From the NCBI GenBank assembly GCA_019633425.1, contig WSUB01000167.1, forward strand, positions 1-64,000: 64,000 bases of DNA, given 5' to 3'. The translations under genes were made by a program, and so were the position numbers. The stretch is from Tulasnella sp. 424. Lineage: Eukaryota; Basidiomycota; Agaricomycetes; Cantharellales; Tulasnellaceae. Under the pieces are notes generated by a model. That model saw only the letters and a program-made list of their open reading frames with translations, ran no database searches and was not told the origin of the DNA. The number at the start of each line of letters is the position of its first letter. Within the stretch, counting starts at the first letter, position 1. Below are positions 9,159 to 21,164 of this stretch, piece by piece.

Positions 9159-12100
9159 ATGGACCTCGGAAATGTTTTGGCCAAATTCACGGCCCCAGGA
9201 CCAATCGAAACTCGAGCAGAGCTAGACACAGCGCTTGAGGAGTTGCTCGAAGTCATGGCAGCGTCGCGAGATGAGATCCCGTTACTCCTAGACATCCTAA
9301 TGAATGGCACGCAAGGGCTTCTCGAAGCCGTTCTGGTATCTGGTGAGTGGTGAAAGACTCTTCGGTCCCGTGTTCCCTTCGTCAATCAACCCTTACCTCT
9401 TTCTGTTTCCGATTTAGATGGTCACAATGCCTATACGTTCCGAAACCGCATCACAAAAGCCCTTCGAAAATCGCTAGCAACATCCACCCCGGTCTTTCGG
9501 GCTTGCGCTGACAGATTGGGCGCATTTCTTATTTCTATCCCTCGTCATATTGCACTGGATCGCAGCGTGATGAAGGACTACAACGCCTACGTAGCCGCCA
9601 CCACCGATTTGGACCCTACGGAAGTTGAAGAGAATGTCGCAAAAATGAGTGCTCTTGGACCAACTTTTCCGACCAAGACAGGCAAGCGGGAATCGCGACA
9701 CGCGAGAACCAATTCCACCAACCGCGTTTCTTCAACAAAAGCCACGTCTGAATCGACCATGAAGGCGAACTCGTTATCTTCAAGCGGTCCAAATGCCTCG
9801 TCTAATATACCCAAACTGCTAACCACGTTTCTTGAGGTGAGTAAACCTTTTTGACCCGCTAATAGAGTCTGACGCCATTATGCCTAGAACTTTTTCACGG
9901 CCTGCGTTAACGCTGAAACCGAGGGGCTTGCTATCGACAGCCTCTTCGCGACGCTAATTCCGGATGATTCTCGTGTATCCAGTGACGCTGTTCCGACCAA
10001 TTCCGCCGCACCCATTCCTGCCACACCCTCGGTCGATAGTGCACCTGGACCTTCCTACTCAAAGCCCGGAGCTTCGACTCAACTACATTACCTCTCGATT
10101 AAGCAGGAAGACATCATCAAGTACTTGAACCACGCCTCCAAACCAACATCCGGAAATTGGCCCGTTGTCGTCTCTCAACGCGGGATCAAGCGTCTAAGGG
10201 AATACGTTCATGATCAAAAAGATGTATTCCTGAGGATCGAGAAGAAGATCAAGTTAGGCGGATGTGCTCAAGTCGACCATTACCCCCCGACGCTCACAAA
10301 CTGTTTTTTGGAAGGCAGCTATGTGTTGGCTTCTTCTCCCCGGAGAACCAGATGAGCCTCTTGCCGCAAAACTCTGGAATTCCGATTTACACCGCAAATT
10401 TAGAGGATAGCCTGCGTCTTATATACCATATCGACTTCGGCGCTCCAACTTCGGCTACAGACAAAGAAAGCCAATGTCAGTGCCTCACGACAAGCGTTGT
10501 AGCACAGTAGTAACTGACTATGATGTTGTGCTGCAGTCATTCGAGTCTTTGGTGTTTTTCACGAGTCCGAAGTCGACGTGAAGTTCTGGGGATCCGTGGC
10601 AGCTCAACTTGGTCGGCGGGGTCGGGAATACATCGAAAGGTGCAACGATCGGGAGCAAACCCGAATCCGATTCAAGGGAGTGGAGACTATTCCGCCCAAG
10701 ATATCCACGCCACTAGACGTTTCACAGTGGAACAAAGAGGGAGCGGACATCGAGGTAGATGAATCCTACTTCCTTGAAGTACGTTCGTATCTCCGCCCGT
10801 AACGTACGTTATCTGAGCTAATGAGTACGCAACCTTAGCTTCACCGCGTCCTGGCGTGCGTCCGCAGCGAACGCATCTGCATTGATTTTTGATCATTCAT
10901 ATACGTTTCCAGCCTTGAGAAGTTTGTGCCACTCTCCCGGACCTTCTTTGAAGGTGGGGGACTTGGGATAGTTGCGGCGTCCAATGCCTAACCCTCATTT
11001 ACATTGCATAGCAATACAAAAGTTCGACGAGCAGAGCTTCATGTTCGCGGTTTCGTAAGCCTCTTCACCTCCCTACATTTATTTTACAAACGGTCCTAGA
11101 TTCGACGCGTCTATATTTTAACCAGATCCTCAGAATATCGGATCATCACACATCCGTCTTCATGCCTTGTTCTCGGACGTAGTGGAACAGGGTCAGTTCT
11201 TTCACATTCTCAAAACCATTTCCTCTCCTTACTCATCCGCCGGTACAGGAAAACCACTTGCATGCTATTTCGCATGGCAGTCCTAGAAATGGACTCGAGG
11301 GAATCACAGCGACCGACGAGGCAGATGTTTGTTACTCAATCGCGCACTCTAGCGTCAAAGGTTCGGCAAGACTGGACAAAGCTGTTACAGACCGAGAAAA
11401 ACGAAGTGATTGCTGGTCCTGGAGCGCCGATGCCTGAGCTATCTCTCGTCGACATCGACGAAACTGCTGAAGAGAATGGGGGTTTGCCCTCCAAGTTTAG
11501 CGAATTGGAGGACTCTCACTTCCCGGTCTTCTTAACATATGACCAGGTCAGCATCGTCATACTAACCCGTATATCTGACTACCTAAGCCCCAAGTCTTTT
11601 TTTCGGCTCCTGAATATAGCTCTGTAGGCTGCTGGAGGCAGATTACGGTATCAAATTTAATCCTTTAACGGATATGATGGCCTTCCGTGCCTCCCGCGGT
11701 GCACAGCAACAGGGGCCAATGCGGCAACCTCTTGTCTCCTTTGAGTACTTTGAATCTAACATCTGGCCACGCTTTGACGAGGGTATCAAGAGAGGCCTCC
11801 GTGAGCCCTAATGATTTGCTTGCTGGGGGTGAACCTCACATTCTTCACATACAGATCCTATCCTTGTCTACAGCGAGTTTATGGGGGTCATCAAAGGTTC
11901 TGAGGCTTCCCGACACTATCCCAAGCACTTTCTTGACCGCCAAGCTTACGAATCGCAGAGCAGCCGCACTCACTTTGGTGATCCCACTGAACGGTCTAGA
12001 ATCTATACCCTCTTCGAAGCCTATCTCAAACTTCGCCCTCCAGCCTCATACGATATCGCAGATAGGTGTGTCGCTAATAAAAACTAGTGGCGATATGACC

Positions 12101-15100
12101 CGGTTCCACTGAATGTCTCCTCCATTATGCAATAGGGTCCATAGCTTATTGTCGGAGGTGGAGGAGAGGGGCCTTCCGGGTATCCCCGCAGACTACCTCT
12201 ATGTGGACGAAGCCCAAGATCACTTGATACTGGATGCTGCATGTGAGCCTTTGTTACTTAAGCCTAATACTTGCATTCGTATGTTAATCAAGTCCCCGGT
12301 TGACCCAGTATTGCGCCGTGTATGCCCCAATCCGGAAGGGCTGTTTTTCGCCGGTGACACCGCACAAACAATATCCGTTGGGAGCACGTTTCGGTTCAGC
12401 GAGCTGAAGGCGTTTTTGTATCGCTTAGAGGTAACTTTGATGTCATAGTCTGATATCCCAGCATATAATTCCCTGCTTTTTCCCAGAGGGAGGACGAGCT
12501 TGTGAAACGCGGAAGTCGCAAACCTGTGAACCCTCAGTTCTTCCAGCTTTCCACCAACTACCGGAGCCATAGTGGCATAGTAAAATCTGCGGCGTACCTA
12601 GTCCGGCTCATCATCTCCTACTTTGGACAGTGCATTGACTCGTTAGCTCCGGAAGCCTCCCTTGTCGACGTAAGTTCCCGAAGGAAAGGTCATGTTTCCA
12701 CACATTAACTTCCCGCTCTTTCAGATCTCCGCTCATAAGCCCGTATTCTTTCTCCGTCGAGAGGATCAGAATGACTTTCTCCGCCTCATTTCGGATCCAA
12801 TCAGTGGAAAGATTGGGTTGGGAGCGAACCAAGGCATGTGGTTTCTGAGCGTTGCCTAAAGGAAAGTCTCTGATGCTGTGACTAGTGATTATCGTGCGCA
12901 ATGAAATGGCTGCACAAAAGCTCCGGGAGGTTGATGACGGGATTGCTGTGTTGTACGCATGTTTTGCATCAGTATTGCAAACCGCGAAGGTTGATTTCCT
13001 CCCTGACAGAACCTTGTATGAGAGCAAAGGAATGGAATTCAACGATGTAAGTGCGGCTAATTTTTTCTGACTGACGATACTTGACACGAGGTGAAGGTCC
13101 TCTTGTACGATTTTTTCAACGACTCGCTGGCAACGGCGACCAACTGGCGGGCAATTCTCCATGCGGAGCATCGTGAGAAGTCCTTTGACGAGAAACGCCA
13201 TGCCATCCTTCGGACTGAGTTGAAGGCACTGTATGTCGGTTTGACTCGTGCAAGAGAACGTGTATGGATATGGGATCGGTCTGACAAGGGAGCGGATCTC
13301 GAGGTAGGAACATGATTGCGAGTTGCTCTGGCTTTGCTGACAAAATGTTACAGGCTTTGCTCACTGCAGTAAATCTGGCAACAGTGCACGATATTACGGA
13401 GGCGGTGCCACAGATTGGAGGTATGTGATAGATCCCGCCTGATGGCCTGTCCTGACGTCCCTGGGATTAGTCACAAGTAGCTCTCACGAATGGTCTCAAC
13501 GAGCTCAACAATACTTCTCAAAAAGACTCTTTTCGGAAGCCGCCTTAGCCTTCAAAAATGCAGGCATGGATTGGTGGGAGAGAGTTGCTATGGCGTATGG
13601 CGAGCGACAAGCCACGATGAGACAACTCCAACATCACCCTCATCGCCAGTCTTCTTTCAGCACGGTCGCCCGAAGGTTTGAACGCTTGGCTGAGAGTCCC
13701 GAGGGTGATGATAACCCGTCCACACGCGATCACTTGTTCCTCAACGCTGGAGAATGTTACGCGGCAGTATCAAACCACGGGGCCTCAGCAAGTGCTTTCC
13801 TCAACAGTAAACGGTACACCGAGGCGGCATATCACTACCGAATGGCAGGCTCCTTTGAAAAAGCAGTCGACGTCATCAAGCGCCATCCTGTCAATTCCGA
13901 GGTGGCCGAGAGTATTACTTACACGGCCAAGACTGTTTATACAAAAAGAGGGGATGCCTCGTCTCTCCGGTGAGTCTGCAACTTCACGGGTATGGTCCTG
14001 TAGGCTGACCGACCTTTAGCAAAGCTCGGGACCTGTTCGGAAGTAGGGAAGACTTCCTGAAGTTCCTCGATGAGCAGGGTTTTAAGGAACAGAAAATTAC
14101 TTTCTTGGAGAGTCTTGAGGAGTTTGAAGGAGTTGGGGACATTCACAGAGCAGAAGAAAACTACATTTCTGCTATCCGCCAGTTCCACCGAGCAAACACG
14201 TCATCTTCCCACCGGAAAGCTGCGGCATGTCTGTTAGAGGGGCTGAGGACCAATATTTCATTCGCAATCGGATACGGAAAACGCTCGAAGCAGCTATCAC
14301 AGTTGTTCGAACTCGGTCAGGTTGCTGAATTAACTCAAGACGAACGGAACGAGGTCAGTCAGCGCTGACACTTGGAACCTCCAGAAGATTGAAAGATTTC
14401 CAAAACAGGTTGATTTACTCCGTGCCGTATCAGAACTTGACTCGGCGCGGCTGAAGGAGCACGGTTTCCGATGCATGAGCTCGGGAAACACTCTGCACGC
14501 GCTTCTAGCTCTGGACTGTTGGGCTTCCTCCGATGTCATCGGTGCTTTCGCATCTGCATCAGATGTTGAAGCAGCGGAAATTCTAACAACGTGTCGCAAG
14601 TTCAGTGAGGTCGTTAACACCGTCGTCCAAATGCCCAAGGTCTTGGACAAGCCAGCAGCCTGGAACCTTTTCTGCATCGCACCTGGGAAGGCCACGGGTC
14701 GTGCGCATTCGGAAACCGTCTCAATCAAGCGGCACTGTTTCGTTTACAACTCACTAAACGGGACGGCCTCTAAGCGTAAGGGGGCGGTCAAGCAGCCCAC
14801 TCCAGTAATGCAGCCGAGGAAGGCCGTTGAAGACGAAATTCGCCGCGGCGTTTGGACCAGGTTAACCGGGGTCATTAGTCACATTGATGAGTTAGCACGG
14901 GAGTCTCCGGCATACGAGCTGTGCATTCCCTTTGTGGCAACGGGACGATGTGTGGAAATGGAGCAAGGGTTGTGTTGGCAAGACCATCCTCCAGCCGCCG
15001 AGCTGACCGTGCCCAAATTCAACTCACGGTTTAGACTCATCATCCTCACTATCGCTCTGGTGAACCAACCCAATTACGACGGATGGGATGAGCACAAAGT

Positions 15101-16737
15101 TGTCTGGGCAGTGAAGCAACAGTACGCAACTACGCTGATGTCGGTTCAGAATGCTAATTTTGTGTCATATTGAATAGGACATGGCTGGACCAGTTGTTCA
15201 AACTATGCTTTCCACCAATAAATAATGCGGGGAATCTGTCGGATGTCGATTCTTCATTGATACCCGAGTACAAGGAGGTAGGGAAGCAATTCTTGGATGC
15301 TTTTCGCTACTGATCACAGACAATAGGCTATGAACATCGTAAATTCTTGTCTTTCCACAGTGTTCCAAGGCCTACGCCCCAGCAAGGGACCCCAAGACTT
15401 TCTCAATACTATCATGCGAACGGCACTCCTCGCTTCTGCCTTCGACTATACTTCCGCAACCTCCTATTTCAAGCGTGGCCAATGGGCACTTGACGCCGAT
15501 ATTGCTATTAAACATGGCTTGATCATTCCCGCCACAAAGCGTCCTCTCGTTGGGGAGGCTATGCCCTGGTTCTTGAAGGATATCCCGACACGAACAAAAC
15601 TGGGGGTTTCTTTTCTTGAGTAAGATATTCCCCTGTCCTTCTGCGCAGCACCGACTAATTTCTGAATAGGGGTGTCGTTGGAGGGGATGTCTGGCTTGAA
15701 GTTGATGTGGCAATCGCCTTTGTTGAGGAAGTCGGTGCCCAGCTCATTCTCAATGAGGACGCTCACCGCTCTGAGGGTCGCCATTGCTTGACGATGCCTC
15801 GATCTTGGATCATTCGGGCAATTTCTCGAGGCGTGTCACCTCAAGCCAACGGCTCCATTCCTGAGCAATTCGTGTCGTTACTCCGCAAGTTCATCGATAC
15901 CCTGCTTCTGAGAGAACATAAAGGTATGAGGTGCATTCTCGACCTTATCTGTAGTCTAACCTTTCCCCAGATGGTTCCAGGCTTCAGGTGGAGGGGGCAC
16001 CGCTGACACACCCCGAATCACTCGCAACCCGATACCGCGGACTTGTTCGACTATCAAGGTATCTCTCACTAGGTATTTATACATTCACTTCCGTCGCATA
16101 GCGGATATTAAAGGATTTTGCAGTCGGGCATAATATTCCTCGGATGCGCGAAACGGTACTTTCCGTTTTCAAGGGAATGGGCAACGCGTGCTCGGATATC
16201 CAATTGTATGTTTCTCGTATCATCTCTCCATTTGGAGTCTAACTATCGACAATCAATAGGTACACTAGTTGCCTCGCATGGGTCGAGGTCGTGGAAGCCC
16301 TGAAATCCACCTCTTCTGATCTTGATGAGCTGATTTCCGTCAACTGGAAGGATGATATGACCAACGAGTATGGATTAAGAACGATATTATACTCGGATGA
16401 TCAGAAGCTTCTGGAAGAGTTGTCTCTCGTGTCAACAGGAGAGTCACCGGATCCGCAAGTCACTCTTCCCCAGGAGGCGCTGCACCCGATGCCTTCCCCG
16501 AAAGACGTTCGTCAATCCAAGGCTCTCCTCCCGCGGCTTGTCCGTCGTGGTTTCACAAAGACCACAGGGGGTGTCCATGGGCAGGGCAAGGTCGAAGCGG
16601 TAAATGCCCTCGGGGCATTCGTAGGAGGGCCGTGTTCTGCGGTGGGGACTCTGGCGATGTACCTACTGCGAGGGAGCAGCGGGACTCACCCAAGGGAGAC
16701 TGTGGCCGCTTCACTCGAGGGTCCCGGGATTGTGTAA
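9159..16737 (+). CDS. UvrD-like (TRANK1-like) helicase, copy 1, 3'-truncated
   Basis: Large multi-exon gene starting at ATG 9159 (MDLGNVLAKFTAPG). In order: helical N-terminus; RelE/ParE-like domain (WPVVVSQRGIKRL, DSLRLIYHIDFG, about 10,150-10,640); Walker A LGRSGTG|KTTC split by an intron (11,192-11,248); motif II VDEAQD (12,203-12,220); GDTAQT (about 12,354); NYRSH (about 12,556); ESKGMEF (about 13,022); LTRARERVW (about 13,245); TPR-like helical repeats (13,480-14,350); CCCH-type cluster (14,922-14,987). Every exon can be joined in frame. It is close to copy 3 in exons and introns up to about 16,475, then ends in about 87 unrelated codons. The IQ-like motif and DYELGVEPLL tail of the other copies are absent. 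One intron present in copies 2-4 is cleanly missing at 10,639/10,640, and one donor is GC (12,834). Likely a nuclear nucleic-acid helicase; whether it still works is unknown. Confidence 0.8.
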
Positions 16738-17624
16738 GGTCAGAATGTTGTTGCTTCCAGTGGAGATTCAGATGCCCGTTCCAGCATGAAATAGGCGCTG
16801 GGCCCGCGCGTCTGGACATCGAGCTTGAGCTCATAGACTCGCTTCATTTGAGGAAGGTTGGCGGTGCTACTAATTGTAGTTTTTATGTTATTGAGTAACA
16901 CTCTGCTAAACGAAGTCGAGCTTTCGCGTTGGCCGTCGCATTCCGAGCAATGTAGCCTCGCGGATGGCCTATAGTTGTATGATGGATTCTTCAGTTTTCA
17001 CCAAGAGTCGACCACGTCCTAAGAAGTCCTATGCATGAGCATACATTCAGGGCTAGTGCAAGGCTGAGGGACTCCATCAGCGCGTTGCGTTGCTGTGAGT
17101 ATGCCCTCCGTTCCGGTCCTCCGGCTCCTGCTCCTCCTGGTCCGGTGAAGCACTCCCACCCCACGCCAACGCCATCGTCCTAAACGTAGACCGCGTCCTC
17201 ACGAGCACACGATTATGGTATCCGAATGTACCAATATTAGAGGTGCCAGGGGGAGGGCGGCGGTGGACTCAGGTCGGTCCATATTGCGAGGGACTATTTT
17301 CGGGAAGAGTCATTAAACGTTTGATAATGAGGTGAACAGTCGTTGCTCGAGGATATTTAGATATGCACACATAGAGTGGTCGTCACTGCATATAATAGGT
17401 TTATCTGGGGAGTGAAGGAAAGCGCAGGGAGAGTGTTGAAGGCCGAGGTCGAACGCAGGGGAAATGGTTAACTCCTAAGTGCGGCCCAATTGCCGTTTCT
17501 GTCCCTTACTCGCCCGACGCCCATAATGATGTCAGCTTCTTGATTCTCAATCCACCAGCCTTTGGATATAAAAACAGCAGCAATCATAGAATAGGACCCG
17601 AAATCACAAGATGAGTGAAAATTT
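16738..17624. other. intergenic, nothing recognised
   Basis: After the abnormal end of helicase copy 1. I searched for the missing C-terminal exons (IQ-like motif, GPLPHV, ELGVEPLL) and found none here. No other gene is supported. Confidence 0.4.
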
Positions 17625-18775
17625 GGACCACTGGATAGCGTTTCGCTGGCCCCGCATTTTGTTTCTCTATTCAACATCACAGAATCGCGCCATTTAAATC
17701 TTAAGACTGGGATGGCTCTATAGGGCCTGAGCCAGATAGGCTTTGGCTGAGGTCGATCGGTCCCAGCTGGCCATATGGAGCAATGACTCTTACATTCAAA
17801 TCACAGTCCTCATCCCAATCTCCAACGTGGAACTCCCTTCGACGTTTTACAAATTTCTAAATATGGGTCTGGTGCAATACAACCCGAAGATCATTATCAG
17901 GTTCCTTCAATTGCACTCGGTAGGACTCGGAGTTGCGAAAGACTGAATTGCGCAGATTCAACTCGCCCCGTTTGAAATGTCATCCCTCTTTCCCTTTATA
18001 TATCCAGCTCCAAACCTCCATCAAAACGTCTCATCGTCCTCGTTCAAGCCATCTATCCTCACTTTCTCCATCCATCCCAAACTCCGACAACCGATACCCA
18101 TCTCTCTCCAAGCGATGTCTCGTTTCTACACCGAATCTCCTCTCTCTCAGGGAGCCACCTACTCCTCCGCCTCCAGCCAGATCCGGCAACTCGACCTTGC
18201 GAGGATCAACTCGGACTCGAACTCCATCTTCCTCCTCACCCTCGCCGCGTCTAACCCTTCTCTCTCAGCCACATCCAACACTCCTGCCCCCCTATCCAGC
18301 TTCCACTATCCCTTCCCAGCGGTTCCGCTCAACGACAGCGCTTACAGCCTCTTCGCGGACCTGGAGGAGACGCCCTTCCTGGGCGCCCCTGTCTGACCAT
18401 CCGGCCTCGAGTACGACGACGACGACGACGGGTATCGTAACAGTGGCAGCACCAACCGATCGAGAGCCGGATTGGGCTCATACCACGGGCAAGCGGTGGA
18501 GATCCACCACGGTACTGCGAAGATTAAAGCGTGGTTTAAGAAAACCTTCACCAAGATCATCCCGAAGAGGAGGAAGCGACTGGGAGAAGGGCGTATGCTC
18601 TTGGATTGATTTGATAGACACTTCTTAGTTCTGTTTATGTATTCCTTTTGGGTGTTCTCGTTTCTCTCACATTCTTCGCTCCTATCGGACGTTTCCCGGG
18701 TGTTCCCTGTATTATTTCGTTTGTCCTTATCGTACTTGTTTCGTTATAGTAAAAAAGCTTACATCTCTCTATCAA
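17625..18775 (+). repeat. segmental duplicate B, carrying the broken small gene
   Basis: Counterpart of 930-2,080. It includes the upstream region, the small gene with a premature stop and the first part of its 3' flank. Unlike in duplicate A, the R repeat does not follow directly: it lies 2.4 kb further on at 21,165, beyond the HSF gene. Confidence 0.85.
18115..18609 (+). pseudogene. small unknown gene, second copy with premature TGA
   Basis: The frame from ATG 18115 is homologous throughout to 1,429-1,923 (MSRFYTESPLSQG..., ending KRRKRLGEGRMLLD). Codon 94, TGG in the other copy, is TGA here (18394-18396), so translation would stop after 93 residues. Downstream of the stop the original frame stays open for a further 70 codons, with no frameshift and mainly conservative changes (LEYDDDDDGYRNSG, AVEIHHGTAKIKAWFKK), and ends at the same stop position. 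Either the nonsense mutation is recent, or the 93-residue product or stop readthrough is tolerated. The stop is followed by C, the base often seen after leaky UGA codons, but that alone is weak evidence. Confidence 0.7.
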
Positions 18776-19640
18776 TTCAGACAAATAATAGAGTCTGCCG
18801 AGAACAAGTGGCGCTAGTCCCCTTCGCTGCCCTCTGAGTCTACATAATCCTTTTACTACCCGGACTCAACGTCCCGCCCCACGGAGAATGGAGGGAAAAT
18901 CGGACTAGGTTGGGTCTAGGGCTGCACGCCCTCTCGAAGAGAGTCGGTGATTCCGCGACACCGTCAACGCCGTACAAGCACGGCAGGTGCCCACTACGTT
19001 GAAGAGCGAGGTTCGGTCTAACCAGACGCAAAGACGTAGTATACTTGCGACACCATTCCAACTCAACAGAGGGTGGGTTGCTCAAGAGATGATCCAAGGG
19101 CTATTATGAATTGCATGGACATCCTCATGGGGCGAAAGCCTCGCGTTATTTCGCCGGAGTCGAGGCCTATTATAGACTACTTATATACATCGCTTGATAT
19201 AGTGTCATCTCAATTGGCTACTTTGAACCGCCGTTGAAGCCCACACGAATTATCACGTGATCAAGAGACGCTAGTACATAGGTGGCAATCATATCTGAGG
19301 GGGGCGGCAAAAGGGAAAAAAACAACAAGAAGCCCCAGACCACGGGGCCGCTTAAATCACAGAGCTGCATCTGTGGAGACGTAATTTAGAAACTTTGACC
19401 GTCTCTTAGAAACACGTCGTGCATAAAGGGCGACGCGAGCAGCGCATATCGTTCTCTAGTGCCCCTTCCGCTACCTCATTCTTACACTCGTGAACCAGCT
19501 TCAGCCGCTCTGCCGCCAGCCTCCCTTGGTGGTCCACTTTCCTAGATTACTACTCGAGCGTTGTAGGTGACGTGTCTGCTTTTATTGCCTCGTTCGCATT
19601 GAATATTTGCCGAAAGTAGTCTTTTCGCGTTCATCATTTC
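18776..19640. other. intergenic, promoter side of the HSF-type gene
   Basis: No gene is supported. A CACGTG box lies at about 19,255 and a pyrimidine-rich, low-complexity stretch near 19,460-19,560 precedes the HSF-type start. This is the left part of a 2.4 kb segment that separates the two halves of the duplicated small-gene unit. Confidence 0.4.
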
Positions 19641-21003
19641 ATGTATCCAACCAACGTCCTTCCCACGCCTCTGCCTTCGAGCCCTCATCCACCAAACCTT
19701 CTTCCACCCCTCTCCCCACCACCACCTCTTCGACCCTCAACTAGATACCAGACCCTCGACCCTCGAAGCCTCGGTGAAGTTATAACCAGCTTCCCTCGTA
19801 TAAGTCAGCCCGATCAAGATGAAGCATTATGTCCAGCGAAACACGGACCTCAAGTCCAGTACCCGGTTATGGAAGAAGAGCACGACGAACACGATGGCAA
19901 CTTCACTTCATCGAGCCACCCTTCCCAGCCCGATAAGACTAAAGGAAACCGTCACCGAGAACCTAAGGTTCTGTCAAGCAAGGAGTTCCCGCTTAAGCTT
20001 TTCCGGTATGAATATTCCCCGTGGTAGTATCGCGGCCGTTGCTAATAGCTCCTTGAAGGATGTTGGACGACGAAACCATCACGAACTATGTCACGTGGAG
20101 CAAAAGCGAGTCTTTAAATGCTCTCTATATTCCAGACATCAAAGCGTTCGAAGTGAACGTCATGCCTAAGCACTTTAAAGAGATGAAAGAGGTATGCATT
20201 CATCGCGACTACGCGGGCTTTGTTAGTTACGTTACGACTCAATCACATACCTTTTCGCAGTGGGGAAGCTTTCAAAGACAACTCCATCATTACGGATTCC
20301 AGAAGCAAGACAGGGTGAGAATTGTCGATCTTGGTACCCTTCACAGCGGCTGACGCCTCCTATGTCAATCGTCCTTTTTTGTGCAGGGTAGGGGCAAGGC
20401 TTTATACGCCCATTCAGACAATAAGTTCCACAAAGAATGTCCAGACCTTCTGCTGCGTATGCCAAATAGGAAGAAGAAGGTTTTTATTTCCCAGGATTCA
20501 AGTCCTGCACCAGCTCGACCCACGACACCCATCGGAGCCACAAGTCCCCAATCCGAAGGTCAGATCGACCCCGACACCGAGGATCAGCTTAAACAACTTA
20601 AACACGAGAACGAAAGGCTTAAAAAGGAGATCGTAGAGTTAAAGAACGAGTTAGAGTGCTCGAAGGCGCGTCACTCCGCCGCGGAGGACCGACTTCTGGT
20701 AATGGAGAACCAGCTAAGAAAGCCAGATTGGTTTTCTACAGGATATGTCCACTGAATCCACAAGTCCATCCTGGCCCAGCGGGGGCTGTACTCGATGACG
20801 GCTTCCCTTTCGACGCTCTCCCCATCCCGGCCGCGGCTAGTAGCTTTCCCGCCTATCAGAATAGCTCATCACAGAGCGGTCTCAGCGAATCTCATCTTTC
20901 GATAGGAATTCCCTATGAACCTCTTGATCCATCTTTTATCTTGGCCCACTTGCAACCTGAGGTCTACGCTCAGGCCGCGACCGCCCGGCAATCACCACTG
21001 TAA
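19641..21003 (+). CDS. HSF-type DNA-binding transcription factor
   Basis: Nuclear transcription factor of the heat-shock-factor family. Exon 1 is 19641-20005 and ends in FPLKLFR; exon 2 is 20059-20191 (MLDDETITNYVTWSKSES, then PKHFKEMKE); exon 3 is 20261-20314 (WGSFQRQLHHYGFQKQDR); exon 4 starts at 20387 (GRGKALYAHSDNKFH, then ECPDLLLRMPNRKKK). Joined, these give the winged helix-turn-helix in the usual order, with the recognition-helix signature SFQRQLHHYGF. A heptad-like segment (about 20,590-20,700, EDQLKQLKHENERLKKEI) looks like the coiled-coil oligomerisation domain. A Pro/Asp/Ser-rich tail in another frame (FPFDALPIPAAAS to stop 21003) is probably reached by one more intron near 20,700-20,780, which I could not place exactly; without it the protein stops at 20,755. 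The loop before the recognition helix is unusually short and the proline-rich N-terminus long, so it is a divergent member, not obviously Hsf1. Confidence 0.8.
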
Positions 21004-21164
21004 TATCCGAATTTCGGCTCACCCCGTCGCTCCAGCACTATACTTAAAGGCCGGTTCGAGCTTTGTTGAGCATGTCTTTCTACTTCCGTTATTGTATTTT
21101 GTCCTCGCACAAACCCACTTGTTAACCGCATGGCTTCTATTCGAACATACCCACCGTCTATTCT

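Noticed and set aside
16553..16834. - strand frame over the unusual end of helicase copy 1
   Set aside because: No domain or supporting homology; the + strand frame is continuous with copy 1.
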